Part shown: one piece after another, positions 1 through 12,681 of the stretch
How positions within the stretch are numbered: the first letter of the stretch is position 1
Layout of the letters: each line of letters opens with the position of its first letter
Source of the DNA: Candidatus Fusicatenibacter merdavium
Lineage (GTDB): Bacteria; Bacillota; Clostridia; Lachnospirales; Lachnospiraceae
NCBI GenBank assembly: GCA_019115005.1
Contig: DXEK01000110.1
Span: forward strand, 1-41,696
Reading direction: 5' to 3'
Length of the DNA: 41,696 nt
The notes under the pieces: generated by a model
What the model was told of the DNA's origin: nothing
Seen by the model: only the letters and a program-made list of their open reading frames with translations
Database searches by the model: none
Made by a program: the position numbers and the translations under genes

Positions 1-124
1 TCGTGAAACACTTGAATAATCCAGTCATCCAGACAAGAAAGTAGCAAATGAAGCACCGTATTGTACAGAAATCAGATTTATACTGAGGTAATATTTAAAA
101 TTTGTGTCCAGTTTTTGTTGACTA

Positions 125-310
125 GTGCAAACCTATACTTTAACCGGAGACTATAATATTCATTTAATGATTGACAGCAAGGAGTATCAGGGAGTATTCT
201 TAAAGCAGTGGGATGAGGACGGCAAAAAATATGTCATGACTTTCACAGCTTTAGACGATGAAACGGGTGTGGCAGTCTGGGGCAGCGGTCTGAATGCACT
301 GGAGGAGTAA
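125..310 (+). CDS. Small hypothetical protein or C-terminal fragment of a larger protein (GTG start)
   Basis: 61-aa ORF directly upstream of and almost abutting the DUF624 gene; no recognised domain; may be a truncated remnant. Confidence 0.3.
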   Translation: MQTYTLTGDYNIHLMIDSKEYQGVFLKQWDEDGKKYVMTFTALDDETGVAVWGSGLNALEE

Positions 311-312
311 GG

Positions 313-968
313 ATGAGATTGTTTTCATTTGACAGCCTGTTCATGAGGGCATTGAATTTTATCGCAGATCTGGTGATCATGCATGTTCTGTGGCTGGTCT
401 GTTGTTTGCCGATCGTAACAGCAGGCGCTTCCACTACAGCGCTGTATTATACCTGCATGAAGAGAATGCGAACGAAGGAAGGGTATATCACAAAGAATTT
501 TTTTCACTCTTTTCGTGAAAATTTTCGCCAAGCGACAATTCTGTGGTTGATCATGCTGGCCGTTTTGTTTCTGTTCGTGACGGATCTGAGATATGCTGTG
601 TACCTGAATAATTTTATGGGGAAAATCATGCTGGTCACATGTTCGGTTTTTCTGATTCCGTGTGTTTTGATCGCCATTTATATTTTCCCTGTATTGGCAA
701 AATTTGAAAACACTATTTTTGACAATGTAAAAAATGCATTGCTGATGTCTATCAGACATTTCCATCCTCGCTGCTGCTTCTGGTTATCTACGGAACGTTT
801 GGCCTTTTGCTTTATATGTTTCCGCCGTTTATCGGGCTTATGTTGATTGTAGGAGGCGGACTGATGGCGTATCTCACGTCTTCGGTATTTATTCAGATTT
901 TCCGGAAGTATATTCCGGATGAATTGGAAGAAGATCTGGAAAAATCCGGAGAGAAGTTTGAACAGTAA
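313..968 (+). pseudogene. YesL/DUF624-family membrane protein, frameshifted
   Basis: ORF 313-846 reads as DUF624 up to ...NALLMSIRHF, then loses membrane character. Another frame from 759 continues FPSSLLLLVIYGTFGLLLYMFPPFIGLMLIVGGGLMAYLTSSVFIQIFRKYIPDELEEDLEKSGEKFEQ* and ends at 968. Consistent with loss of 1 nt in the T run near 759. Confidence 0.75.
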
Positions 969-998
969 CTATATAAAAATTGCTAAGGAGACTATTGT

Positions 999-2501
999 AT
1001 GGCAAAACTCGTAATCAACACAAACAGAAAACTGAGCAAGATCAACAAAGAGATACAGGGGCATTTTTCCGAGCACCTCGGACGCTGTATCTACGAGGGC
1101 CTTTACGTGGGAGAGAATTCTGAGATTCCCAATGTAAACGGTATGCGTACCGACGTTGTCGAAGCGTTGAAACAGATCCGGATTCCGGTCCTGCGCTGGC
1201 CGGGCGGCTGCTTTGCCGATGAGTATCACTGGAAAGACGGCGTTGGTCCGAAAGAGCAGAGAAAGAAGATCGTCAACACACACTGGGGCGGCGTTGTCGA
1301 GGACAACAGCTTTGGAACGCATGAGTTCTTTGAGTTGTGCCGTCAGCTGGGCTGTGAAGCTTATGTCAACGGAAACATGGGAAGCGGAACGGTACAGGAG
1401 ATGTCTGAGTGGGTAGAGTACATGACCTTCGAAGGCGTTTCTCCGATGGCGGATCTGAGAAAGAAGAACGGCCATGAGGAGGCGTGGAAGGTAGATTTCT
1501 TCGGCGTCGGAAATGAGAACTGGGGCTGCGGCGGAAACATGAATCCGGAATTTTACGGAAATATGTACCGCAGATATCAGACTTACGTGAGATGTTATGA
1601 CAGCAAAAAGCCGATCAAAAAGATCGCCTGCGGACCGAACGTGGACGACTACGAGTGGACCGAAGAAGTGATGAAGGCAGCGTTCCGCAGATGTGCGCCG
1701 GATCAGCATGGATTTATGGATGGCCTGTCACTGCACTACTATACGCATCCGGGCGGATGGGAAAACAAAGGCAGCGCCACCGATTTCGATGAGAAAATGT
1801 GGTATCAGACCATGAAGAAGACCTGGTATATGGATGAATTGATCCGCCGCCATGGAGCGATCATGGACAAGTATGATCCTCAGAAACAGGTCGGCATGAT
1901 CGTCGATGAGTGGGGCACCTGGTTTGACGTAGAGCCGGGAACGAATCCGGGCTTCCTGTATCAGCAGAACACAATGCGCGACGCCCTGGTGGCGGGCATT
2001 AACCTGAACATCTTCAACAAGCACAGCGACCGTGTGAAGATGGCGAATATCGCACAGATGGTCAATGTTCTCCAGGCAGTGATCCTGACAGAGGGCGCGA
2101 AGATGATCAAGACTCCGACTTACCATGTGTTCGATATGTATAAATATCATCAGGATGCACAGCTGCTGGACAGCACGCTGGAGACGGAGCAGGTTGGACT
2201 CGAGGAGTGCAATATGGTTCCGAATCTGAGCGAGTCTGTCTCCGAGGACGCAGACGGTGTGCTGCATATCACGATGACAAATCTTGACCTGGAGAAGGAT
2301 TATACGATCGACACGACGATCTTGGGCAGAAAGGCCGGGGAGATCACAGCGGAGATCGTGACCGGAGAAATGCATGCGAAAAATACGTTTGAGGATCCGG
2401 AGCAGGTAAAGGTAGAGGCGTTCGACGGCGTAGAGCAGATTCATGGAGGAATCCGCTTTACGATCCCTGCCTGCAGTGTACTCCATATCGCTGTAAAGTA
2501 A
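999..2501 (+). CDS. Alpha-N-arabinofuranosidase, GH51
   Basis: 500 aa; GH51 motifs [41 protein letters not shown]-like aaggag upstream. Confidence 0.93.
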   Translation: MAKLVINTNRKLSKINKEIQGHFSEHLGRCIYEGLYVGENSEIPNVNGMRTDVVEALKQIRIPVLRWPGGCFADEYHWKDGVGPKEQRKKIVNTHWGGVVEDNSFGTHEFFELCRQLGCEAYVNGNMGSGTVQEMSEWVEYMTFEGVSPMADLRKKNGHEEAWKVDFFGVGNENWGCGGNMNPEFYGNMYRRYQTYVRCYDSKKPIKKIACGPNVDDYEWTEEVMKAAFRRCAPDQHGFMDGLSLHYYTHPGGWENKGSATDFDEKMWYQTMKKTWYMDELIRRHGAIMDKYDPQKQVGMIVDEWGTWFDVEPGTNPGFLYQQNTMRDALVAGINLNIFNKHSDRVKMANIAQMVNVLQAVILTEGAKMIKTPTYHVFDMYKYHQDAQLLDSTLETEQVGLEECNMVPNLSESVSEDADGVLHITMTNLDLEKDYTIDTTILGRKAGEITAEIVTGEMHAKNTFEDPEQVKVEAFDGVEQIHGGIRFTIPACSVLHIAVK

Positions 2502-2556
2502 GATACTGAAAAGGCGCAACCGTTCGGCCGGATGAACGGTCGCAAAAAGACAGATA

Positions 2557-2611
2557 AAACGGGCCGGTCCTGTTTGTGCACGGATGTGACACAGGCAGGA
2601 CCGGCCCGTTT
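2557..2611. terminator. Strong hairpin downstream of the GH51 gene
   Basis: Perfect 16-bp inverted repeat AAACGGGCCGGTCCTG...CAGGACCGGCCCGTTT between convergent genes. Confidence 0.65.
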
Positions 2612-2658
2612 AGTGTGACCGTTCCCCTTGTTTGAGGAACGGTTACTGCGTCCGGCAA

Positions 2659-3525
2659 TTATGGATCGATTTGTGACGGGAGAATGTCCATACGCTCCAG
2701 ATAGTTCTGGTGGTAGGCTTCCCAGATCGCGAACAGATTCTGATGCTGCTGCGGGTATGCGGGGGATCTCCGTGTGATGAGCCGGTCATAGGTGACCGCT
2801 GCGGTGTATATTTTGCCGGCAATGTGAGAAAATCCGGGAATATCTGTCCGATAGGGACAGGCATTCGGATCTGCCAGGCTGTATTCTGGGACATCCTGGC
2901 TGCCGCGACGGCAAAAATTTATGTTATATGGATGTGTGGGGGTGCCTTGGAGGATCAGTGTTTCGTTGAGAAGGAGATTGGCCTGTTGATCGGCCTGAAG
3001 GTAGTGATCGCGGTACAGACGCGTCAGAGCGTAGCCGGACTCAAACCAGAAGCGGTCGATGTTTTCTGCCGGCCAGAGTTTTACCGTAGGACGAGTTGTG
3101 TCTTCTGCCGGAGGCAGGAGAAAAAGCTTTTCCGCATGAGGATCTTCCGTGAGATCAAAGATGAAATCATAGCGCATCCCGTTCTTCAGGATGATCCGGT
3201 ACATACTGCTGTCTTTGACAAACACTTTGCCGAGGCAGCAGGATCCGTCGAAGCCGAAGCGGTCGATCCGGCTCAGGTATTCCTCCGGATCGGCGAACGT
3301 TTCCGGGGGCAGTCCTACATGAACATGGATGTCGATGTCGCTGACAAAGTCGTGATAACAGCGTGCCACAGCCTCAGCAGCCAGATCCTCGAGAGTTTCA
3401 CGGTCGGTAGTCTTTGGAATGTACAGTTTCTTGACCATCGCAAATCTTGTTTCCGGAAGAGAAAAAATGGATATCAGGCGCTGCCGTATCTCTTCTTTCA
3501 TGGTTTCTCTGTTGATTTCGATCAT
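2659..3525 (-). CDS. Nucleotidyltransferase-like protein (possibly aminoglycoside-adenylyltransferase-like fold)
   Basis: 288 aa; segment DFVSDIDIHVHVGLP resembles an NTase metal-binding DxD motif; function otherwise unknown. Confidence 0.5.
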   Translation of the reverse strand: MIEINRETMKEEIRQRLISIFSLPETRFAMVKKLYIPKTTDRETLEDLAAEAVARCYHDFVSDIDIHVHVGLPPETFADPEEYLSRIDRFGFDGSCCLGKVFVKDSSMYRIILKNGMRYDFIFDLTEDPHAEKLFLLPPAEDTTRPTVKLWPAENIDRFWFESGYALTRLYRDHYLQADQQANLLLNETLILQGTPTHPYNINFCRRGSQDVPEYSLADPNACPYRTDIPGFSHIAGKIYTAAVTYDRLITRRSPAYPQQHQNLFAIWEAYHQNYLERMDILPSQIDP

Positions 3526-3643
3526 AACAGCCTCCTTCTATCCATTTTTCTGGATGGCTTTCTATTCTTTTTTCATTGGTTTCTGCAAGTAATCTGTCTG
3601 AACCCTTAATTCCGGCTTTGAGCCGGACAGCCGGGGATTTTTT

Positions 3644-4261
3644 TCAACCGGTCTGTCTTTGTTTGATGACTTTGAGCCTTGTAAATTCTTCCCTGTCTTT
3701 CTCTTCCAGTGCGTCGGAGATATCTTTGGACAGCTGCATGTAATGCGGGATCGTGATGTTCTTCAGCGCATTGGCCCGTTTCTGGGTCTTTTTGATGGCT
3801 GCCGCAAGCCGGTAGGCGGAATTTTCGATCATGGAAAGTCTCAGGGTAAGTTCCTTTACCTTTTCAAATGCCAGCCGTGCTTTGTCGAGAGATTCTTTCG
3901 TACTGTAAAACGCATAGGTCGGAGTCTCGCCGGACGGATCGGCTTCCACCAGGGGGATCTCCACGCCCATGATACTTCTCGTTTTGATGCGGATGGAATT
4001 TTCAACGGGAACGGTGTAGGAGAGGGTCTGCACGTTGTTGATGCCGATTTCCATATTGGCGACCTGCAGAGCCTTGTAAGCTTCCCGGAAAGTGACGTCG
4101 ATCTGCTTCTGAATATCCTTCGCCTCGTCGATCATGCCCATCAGTTCGCGGATCAGGATGTTTCGCTTTTGATCCATCAGATCATACCCCATATGGGCCA
4201 GCTTCAGAGAATTCTTCGCCAGTATCAGATTTCCTTTGGTGGGAAAAGCATTTGGATCCAT
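3644..4261 (-). CDS. atpD: V/A-type ATP synthase subunit D
   Basis: 205 aa; starts MDPNAFPTKGNLILAKNSLKLAHMGYDLMDQKRNIL, typical of subunit D; follows B. Confidence 0.95.
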   Translation of the reverse strand: MDPNAFPTKGNLILAKNSLKLAHMGYDLMDQKRNILIRELMGMIDEAKDIQKQIDVTFREAYKALQVANMEIGINNVQTLSYTVPVENSIRIKTRSIMGVEIPLVEADPSGETPTYAFYSTKESLDKARLAFEKVKELTLRLSMIENSAYRLAAAIKKTQKRANALKNITIPHYMQLSKDISDALEEKDREEFTRLKVIKQRQTG

Positions 4262-4286
4262 CAGTCATCACTTCCTTTCCGATGTT

Positions 4287-5711
4287 TTATTTCATTGCGT
4301 CTGCTTCAGCCTTTGCCTGTGCTGCAAGGTCGATCTCTGTCGGATGATAATACTGATCAAGGATCTTCGTATCCACACGGTCCAGTTCCTCGCGGGGCAG
4401 CAGTCCGAGAAGATCCCATGCCTTGTTCAGGGTATCTTCCATCGAACGGTTTTCGTCCATTCCCTGTCCGATAAATTCTTTTTCGAAGGCATTTCCAAAG
4501 ACCAGGTATTTTTTGTCGATCGGAGAAAGTTCATCCTCACCGATGACGGACGCCAGAGAACGAGCGTCGCCCACTTTTGCATAGCAGGAGAACAGCTGGT
4601 TTGCAACGTCCTGATGATCCGCGCGGGTGTATCCTTCGCCGATGCCGTCTTTCATCAGACGGGAAAGGCTTGGAAGTACGCTGATCGGCGGATAGATGGA
4701 CTGGCCGTGGAGCTGGCGGTCCAGTACGATCTGACCTTCCGTGATGTAACCGGTCAGGTCAGGGATCGGGTGGGTGATATCATCGTTGGGCATCGTCAGG
4801 ATCGGGATCTGTGTTACCGATCCTGCAGCATCCTGAACGATTCCGGCGCGCTCATACAGAGTGGCCAGTTCACTGTACATGTATCCAGGGTAACCTTTAC
4901 GGGACGGAATCTCGCCGCGGGAGGAGGAAACCTCTCGCATCGCCTCGCAGAAGGAGGTGATGTCCGTCAGGATGACCAGGATATGCATTCCTTTTTCAAA
5001 TGCCAGATATTCCGCTGCGGTCAGCGCAACCTTCGGTGTGATCAGTCGTTCCACGACAGGATCGTTGGCCAGATTCAAAAACATGACTACGTGGTCGGAA
5101 ACGCCGCTTTCCTCGAAGGTCCGGCGGAAGAATTCTGCTACGTCGTACTTAACACCCATCGCGGCAAATACGACTGCAAATTTTTCATCGCTGTCTCCGC
5201 CCAGAGAGGCCTGCTGTACGATCTGGGCCGCCAGCTGGTCATGGGGAAGACCGTTTCCGGAGAAGATCGGAAGCTTCTGGCCACGGATCAGAGTGGTCAG
5301 ACCGTCGATGGCCGAGATACCGGTATGGATATAGTTTCTCGGATATTTTCTTGTAACAGGATTCAGCGGAAGACCGTTGACGTTCAGACGTTTTTCCGCG
5401 TTGACCGGGCCGAGTCCGTCGATGGGGTTGCCGATACCGTCAAAGGTACGCCCCAGAATCTCGGGGGAGATTCCCAGCTCCATCGGATGGCCGGTGAGGC
5501 GGGTGCGGGTGTTCTGGAGGGACATATTGTCGGTTCCCTCGAATACCTGGATGACTGCTTTGTCCTCATAGACCGCCACAATACGTCCCAGTTTTTTCTG
5601 ATGATCGTCAATGGTGAATTCTACCATTTCCTCATAAGAGGCATTCTTTACGCCTTCCAGAACGACCAGAGGGCCGTTGACTTCACTCAGGCCAAGATAT
5701 TCTATTGCCAT
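4287..5711 (-). CDS. atpB: V/A-type ATP synthase subunit B
   Basis: 474 aa; [67 protein letters not shown]. Confidence 0.97.
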   Translation of the reverse strand: MAIEYLGLSEVNGPLVVLEGVKNASYEEMVEFTIDDHQKKLGRIVAVYEDKAVIQVFEGTDNMSLQNTRTRLTGHPMELGISPEILGRTFDGIGNPIDGLGPVNAEKRLNVNGLPLNPVTRKYPRNYIHTGISAIDGLTTLIRGQKLPIFSGNGLPHDQLAAQIVQQASLGGDSDEKFAVVFAAMGVKYDVAEFFRRTFEESGVSDHVVMFLNLANDPVVERLITPKVALTAAEYLAFEKGMHILVILTDITSFCEAMREVSSSRGEIPSRKGYPGYMYSELATLYERAGIVQDAAGSVTQIPILTMPNDDITHPIPDLTGYITEGQIVLDRQLHGQSIYPPISVLPSLSRLMKDGIGEGYTRADHQDVANQLFSCYAKVGDARSLASVIGEDELSPIDKKYLVFGNAFEKEFIGQGMDENRSMEDTLNKAWDLLGLLPREELDRVDTKILDQYYHPTEIDLAAQAKAEADAMK

Positions 5712-5726
5712 TGCCGTTTTCCCTCC

Positions 5727-7485
<1,759 letters not shown>

Positions 7486-7493
<8 letters not shown>

Positions 7494-8094
7494 GTGTCAT
7501 ACCTCCGTGAAAAATAAATGCTTCCTGTTCTTCACTGATCAGAGAATCAAAGGAATTGTCGATCAGGATATTTTTTTCCGGAATGACCGCACGGATACCG
7601 CCGGTAAACGGTGTTTCCGACACAAGCATGGAAATGGAAAATTCTTCCTCCAGTTCTTTCCGGTATTCTTCGTCAGAGGGATCCAGATAAAACTGCAGTG
7701 CATCGCCGGAGGCGAAGGAAACAGCTTCACGGATCTTGGTTTTCAGATAGTTTTTATATTCTTCCGTCTTCTTGAAATTCTCCATCTTTTTGCGAACTTC
7801 CTCAAAAAGCTGATGTTTCAGTTCCTCGTTTTTTTCAGAAAGTGTACGCTTGATCGAAAGCTGTTCTGCAGAGAGCGTTTTGTTTGCTTCCCGTTTCAAC
7901 TTCTCGGTTTCGGCATTGATTTCTTCCCGGGCCTGCTGACGCTTCAGTGTCTGGTGTTCTTCAAACAGGCGGTCCAGAGCCTCCTGATGCTCGCTGATCA
8001 GGCGCTGGGCCTCAGCGTTGGCGCTGTCTATGGAATGACGGTAAAAATTCTCTAATTTTTCTTCAGTTGTCAAGGTTGTCACCTCCAGCTTCAC
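7486..8094 (-). CDS. atpE: V/A-type ATP synthase subunit E (peripheral stalk)
   Basis: 202 aa; coiled-coil N-terminus, GGIRAVIPEKNILIDNSFDSLI C-terminal motif; position in operon. Confidence 0.9.
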
Positions 8095-8402
8095 TATAAT
8101 TTCAATCCAATGGATTCGTTGACAAAGGAAGTGATAAAGTCAGGTTTCCGTCCCGTTCCGTGACGGTCAGGGATTTCGATCAGCAGAGGAATCCGATGAT
8201 TCAGGCGTACATCCTCGAGAATATCGGGAAATTCCTTGCCGAGCTTTTCTGTCAGCAGGATGATCCCGATCTCCTTGTTCGAGAGAGCTTTTTGAAGCGC
8301 CTGATACAATTCGTCCCGTTCATGGACCACGACGCCTTCCACGCCGGTCAGGCGCATCCCTGTCTCTGTATCGACGTTATCACTGATCAAAAACATTTTC
8401 AT
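8094..8402 (-). CDS. atpF: V/A-type ATP synthase subunit F
   Basis: 102 aa; MKMFLISDNVDTETGMRLTGVEG and IGIILLTEKLG typical of subunit F. Confidence 0.92.
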   Translation of the reverse strand: MKMFLISDNVDTETGMRLTGVEGVVVHERDELYQALQKALSNKEIGIILLTEKLGKEFPDILEDVRLNHRIPLLIEIPDRHGTGRKPDFITSFVNESIGLKL

Positions 8403-8421
8403 ATAAGCCGCTTCCTTTCAA

Positions 8422-8856
8422 TCAAAGCTGACCGAGGATCATGAAGGAGATGATCAGACCGTACAGTGCGATACCTTCGGCCATGGCTACGAAGATCATG
8501 GATTTACCAAAGATGCTTCCGTCTTCACTGATGGCTCCGAGCGCTGCGCTGGCACTGGATGCTACAGCGATACCGGAACCGATGCCGGAGAGACCGGTTA
8601 CGAGAGCGGCGCCGATATAGCCAAGTCCTGTAGCGAGACCTGCGCCGGAATCAGTAGCAGCGGATACTGTGGTGGTTCCCGCGAAGGAAACGACGGTGAC
8701 AACCAGCATCAGGCCGAAAAAGGTGGCGACATTGGCGGCCAGAGATTTTTTGTAGCGTTTTTTCGTTTTCTCTCCGGAAAAATAAACGGCCATAGGGATA
8801 ATGATGCTCAAAATCATTGCTGCTGCGGTGAGTACCTGGATAACTAATGTATTCAT
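8422..8856 (-). CDS. atpK: V/A-type ATP synthase proteolipid subunit K (c)
   Basis: 144 aa; GLGYIGAALVTGLSGIGSGIAVASSASAALGAISED...FVAMAEGIALYGLIISFMIL. Confidence 0.95.
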   Translation of the reverse strand: MNTLVIQVLTAAAMILSIIIPMAVYFSGEKTKKRYKKSLAANVATFFGLMLVVTVVSFAGTTTVSAATDSGAGLATGLGYIGAALVTGLSGIGSGIAVASSASAALGAISEDGSIFGKSMIFVAMAEGIALYGLIISFMILGQL

Positions 8857-8990
8857 AATACAATCCTCCTTACATATATAACTTTTGTAATATATTCTTT
8901 GATCTTTTCCTATCTATTTTTAATTTATCTGCAGCCGTTCGGGAAGACCGGAACGGCGGTGTTTTCCGCTGCCGTCAGACCGGCGCTGTG

Positions 8991-10934
8991 TCATTCCTGA
9001 CTTTTTTTCAGGAACGGCTGAAAGGCTCTTCCGTCTCCTTTGTAGAAGCGGCTGAACATTTCGTAATACTCCAGACGAAGTACCTGGATACCGACGATCA
9101 GACCTTCCATCGCGCATACAAAGATATTTCCCAGAACGATCACCAGCCAGTTGATGCTTCCGCCGTCTGTGGCGCCTGCCAGCATCAGGACGACCTCCAT
9201 CATTGCCGCATGGCTGACTGCGAAGGCTCCGACACGGACAAAGGACAGCGTGTTCGAGAAATAGGTCAGCAGAACTTCAAACAGTTCGAAGAAACTCTGG
9301 ACGAAAAACATGACTTTTCCTGTCTTTGGGAACGGATTCTTTTCGCCCTGCACAAGTTTTTCCAGAGGTTCCTTCAGGAAAATGGCGATCAGCGGAATCA
9401 CAAACATGACCACCAGAACGCCTGTCGCGGGAAGGGTATGTCCCGTCATATACAGGAAGATCGTGGCTACGATAGCTCCATAAAAGAGGAATCCGGCGAT
9501 TGCACTCTGATCAAAAATAGCCTCTCCCTTTCGATGTGCCCGGAATGCATTGATGATGTGAAAGAGCATCGTAATAAGGATCAGGAACATACCGAAGGCT
9601 ATGGCGACCACGAAGACGGTGTTCATCTGCCCGATAAACGGAAGAGTGATCATCGCTTCCTTGGGTTTCAGCCACAGAGCCGGCAGAAGATCTTCAAAGC
9701 CGAAGAAACTTCCGTACAGGAAGCCGAAGATCGTGGAGAAAATGCCTGCCAGGCTGATGATCGCAGCCAGTGTGATCTTCCGGAATCTGTACAGCAGCGC
9801 TCCGCCGATCAACAGGCAAAGGCCCTGTCCTACGTCTCCAAACATGGCTCCGAAGATAAAGGAGTAGGTCAGTCCTACAAAAATCGTCGGGTCCATCTCG
9901 TTGTAAGACGGGAGACCGTACATCTTTACATACATTTCAAACGGGCGGAACAGCTTCGGGTTTTTCAGTTTTGTCGGAGGCTCCCGCAGTGTATTGTTGT
10001 TCTGGTCCTCCACAAAACAGTAGAGATTTTCATCGTTCTCAATATCATGCTGGAACGCTGCGGCGTCGGATTCGGACATCCATCCGCACAAAATATAAAA
10101 GGTTTCCGTGCCTTTTTTGGTGGATGTGCAGGCTGCCAGCTTCCGGACATCGAAGTTCCCGGACAGTGTCGACAGTTCCTCTACGGCGCCGTTCAGTTCC
10201 TCGGCGTGTTTCCGCAGGTAATCCTGCATCTGATCCTTGCAGTCCGAGATCGTCCGGTAAGTGTCGAGAATCTGCTGGTGGAGATTCTGGAATGCGGTCT
10301 CGGGCGTTCCCTCGTACTCGTCCGGAACGTAGAAACGTTCGAAATGCATGGATGCATATACAGCGTCGACCTTATGGATTTCTTCTCTGGGAGCGAAGTA
10401 AATCCCCCAGACGTATTGGTCATCCGTGTTGCAGCGGTAGAAGACCGTATCGCAGCTCTCATAGACATATTTTTCAAATTTGTCGTAGTATTCTTTTGGG
10501 ATCCGCCCGAAACGCAGACGGATAAATTTAAAACTGAAAATAGAGGACAGGCTGCAGGGAAGATTCTGGAAAGGAGCGATCTTATCCGCTTTTTCCTTAT
10601 AAGTCTTCAGCTGTTCCTGGAGCTTACTGTGCTTCTGGTTCAGTGTGGTCAGAGTCTGATCGATATTCTGAACACATGCGAGAGCCTCCTCAAGGGAAAG
10701 TTTTTTCGTCTTTCCCCGCATATCGGCCGGAAGCATTCCGGCGTAATCACTGGCCAGCTTCAGTTTGTCTTTATAAGGGTTGATCTGAAGATACGGCGTC
10801 AGATTCTGTACCGTCTGCAGTTCTGTCAGCGCGTTCTCCAGATGAATCTCATATTTAGACAGGTAAGTGTTTACCACACGGTCAATGTCCGCTTTCGGGC
10901 CTGTGATACTGATAAATTTCATCTTGACGATCAA
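8991..10934 (-). CDS. atpI: V/A-type ATP synthase subunit I (a)
   Basis: 647 aa; soluble N-terminus then GAMFGDVGQGLCLLIGG, NTLSFVRVGAFAVSHAAMM typical of subunit I. Confidence 0.96.
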   Translation of the reverse strand: MIVKMKFISITGPKADIDRVVNTYLSKYEIHLENALTELQTVQNLTPYLQINPYKDKLKLASDYAGMLPADMRGKTKKLSLEEALACVQNIDQTLTTLNQKHSKLQEQLKTYKEKADKIAPFQNLPCSLSSIFSFKFIRLRFGRIPKEYYDKFEKYVYESCDTVFYRCNTDDQYVWGIYFAPREEIHKVDAVYASMHFERFYVPDEYEGTPETAFQNLHQQILDTYRTISDCKDQMQDYLRKHAEELNGAVEELSTLSGNFDVRKLAACTSTKKGTETFYILCGWMSESDAAAFQHDIENDENLYCFVEDQNNNTLREPPTKLKNPKLFRPFEMYVKMYGLPSYNEMDPTIFVGLTYSFIFGAMFGDVGQGLCLLIGGALLYRFRKITLAAIISLAGIFSTIFGFLYGSFFGFEDLLPALWLKPKEAMITLPFIGQMNTVFVVAIAFGMFLILITMLFHIINAFRAHRKGEAIFDQSAIAGFLFYGAIVATIFLYMTGHTLPATGVLVVMFVIPLIAIFLKEPLEKLVQGEKNPFPKTGKVMFFVQSFFELFEVLLTYFSNTLSFVRVGAFAVSHAAMMEVVLMLAGATDGGSINWLVIVLGNIFVCAMEGLIVGIQVLRLEYYEMFSRFYKGDGRAFQPFLKKSQE

Positions 10935-10955
10935 TCAAAAACACCTCCCCTTATA

Positions 10956-11996
10956 TCAGGTTTTTGCCACGTACTGCATCGCCTCGTCGGGTGAAATGCC
11001 GTAACGTACACATTCTAGTGCGATGATGAGCCGGTTGATCTCATGATCTTTATGATACAGATAAGAGTAAACGGTAGCCAGAGAATAAGGGTTATTTCTG
11101 GACGCCAGAGAAAGGATGTGTTTCATGATCTGCGCATACATCGATTCCATGGTTTCCGTTGAAAACTGCTCAAAATGTTTCGCATAATAAGTTTGCTGGA
11201 TCAGCTGCTGAAATGCTTCCATATTTTCCGCTTCCACAAGGGACTGAACCTCTGTTTTTTTCAGATGGTAATGTACCGGAATGATCAGCGCGTAGATATC
11301 GGCGCTGGTCATGTGATAATACTGTTTTGAACGGTAAATCCACTGAAGATTCAGCATATCAAATTTGCTTCCCCAGGCTTTGGTCAGTTCCTCCAGATCT
11401 TTTTTCTTTGCAATTTTTTCCTTCTGCTTCCATAGGTGACTGAAATAGTAGAGATCGAGAGTCATTTCATAGTCAAACAGCGTCGGATTTTCCATCGTGC
11501 CGAGGTGTACCAGCGGATCGTAATATTCGGTACCCTTCAGATTGGAGATCAGTTCCTCCGGAGAGGAAGACGATGTGACTAAGGCGAGATCAAGCTGAGA
11601 ATGCCGGTCGAAGAAATCCTGATAGATCGAGAGATTCAAAGACACATCCCGGTGATCAAAGATCTTATTCAGACATTCTTTCAAAATCGAGATCTCATAG
11701 CGTTTAAAATAATTGCTCAGAAACTTTCGCTGTTCCAGATTGGAGAAACGATAAAGTTTGCTGAAATCTCTGTAAACTGCCAGGTGAAGGATCTGCTCAA
11801 TCTGGCCGCGGTGGAGACTCGATTCCTCAAGCCCCTGAAAAAGTTCCGCATAGGAAGGCTGCTGTTTCAGATAGGAAACGGCGGCCGGTACATTGGGCAG
11901 TTCCACGATCTCGCGAAAATTTCTGTCGTTCAGCAGATGGCCCTGCATGGCGCGGATCTTTGTTGTCAGTCCGCTGTAGGTAAATAGACCTTTCAT
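10956..11996 (-). CDS. atpC: V/A-type ATP synthase subunit C (V0D/AC39)
   Basis: 346 aa; V0D/AC39-like (TYSGLTTKIRAMQGHLLNDRNF...); operon position. Confidence 0.9.
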   Translation of the reverse strand: MKGLFTYSGLTTKIRAMQGHLLNDRNFREIVELPNVPAAVSYLKQQPSYAELFQGLEESSLHRGQIEQILHLAVYRDFSKLYRFSNLEQRKFLSNYFKRYEISILKECLNKIFDHRDVSLNLSIYQDFFDRHSQLDLALVTSSSSPEELISNLKGTEYYDPLVHLGTMENPTLFDYEMTLDLYYFSHLWKQKEKIAKKKDLEELTKAWGSKFDMLNLQWIYRSKQYYHMTSADIYALIIPVHYHLKKTEVQSLVEAENMEAFQQLIQQTYYAKHFEQFSTETMESMYAQIMKHILSLASRNNPYSLATVYSYLYHKDHEINRLIIALECVRYGISPDEAMQYVAKT

Positions 11997-12000
11997 ACCA

Positions 12001-12312
12001 TCACTTCCTTATCAGTTTTTCGCAGATCTGTGTGGATAATGTATCGTGGTTTTTGCTGTAATAATTATCCAGAGAGGCCAGCAGATCAGAGGTCCCTGAG
12101 CGCAGGTGAAGAAGTTCATCGTCCGTCTTTTTTTTCAGATCGGCCTGAATCTTTTGAATCTGAAGAGCGGTATCATGTTCCAGCTTCTGATCGAAGGCTG
12201 CAATTCGCTCGTCCTGCTGCTGGTCAAGCAGCTTGTTCTGATTGGCTGCGCCTTCAAGGATCTTGGAGGCTGCCGCTTCAATTTCTGTCAGTTTATTAAT
12301 AACCGATTCCAT
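12001..12312 (-). CDS. V/A-type ATP synthase subunit G/H (peripheral stalk coiled coil)
   Basis: From ATG at 12312 (MESVINKLTEIEAAASKILEGA...), preceded by an aggagg-type RBS. The longer 148-aa ORF in the track begins upstream without an RBS. Confidence 0.8.
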   Translation of the reverse strand: MESVINKLTEIEAAASKILEGAANQNKLLDQQQDERIAAFDQKLEHDTALQIQKIQADLKKKTDDELLHLRSGTSDLLASLDNYYSKNHDTLSTQICEKLIRK

Positions 12313-12601
12313 ACCTATCCTCCTTTGCAAGTAGAGTTCGCAGCTGTACGGCGTAAAAAAGGTGCCGGACAATCGCGTTTTAACAATATGATCGGAGTCT
12401 ATTGTTTTCATGTTACATATCATACACCTTTCTGTTAAAAATGTCACATATTATTTGAGAAAAAATTCAACTTTATGAGGAAGACTGACGACAATTTCCG
12501 TTTTAAAAATGTCAAATTAACAAAAAACAGATACATTTTTTTCCAGAATTTTAGGATGAAAGTAAAAGATCATGACTGCATGAGAAGCATTAAAATATCT
12601 T

Positions 12602-12630
12602 TTGACCTCAATATCATTTTATAGTAAGAT
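12602..12630 (+). promoter_or_regulatory. Predicted sigma-A-type promoter of trmB
   Basis: TTGACC - 17 nt - TAAGAT, about 50 nt upstream of the trmB start. Confidence 0.5.
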
Positions 12631-12681
12631 AGAAAGGCTGATTTACAGAGCAAAACAGAAACAGAAAAAGGATGAAGTATT

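Noticed and set aside
12001-12447. 148-aa version of the V-ATPase G/H subunit
   Set aside because: The N-terminal 45 residues derive from the upstream leader; the RBS-supported ATG is at 12312.
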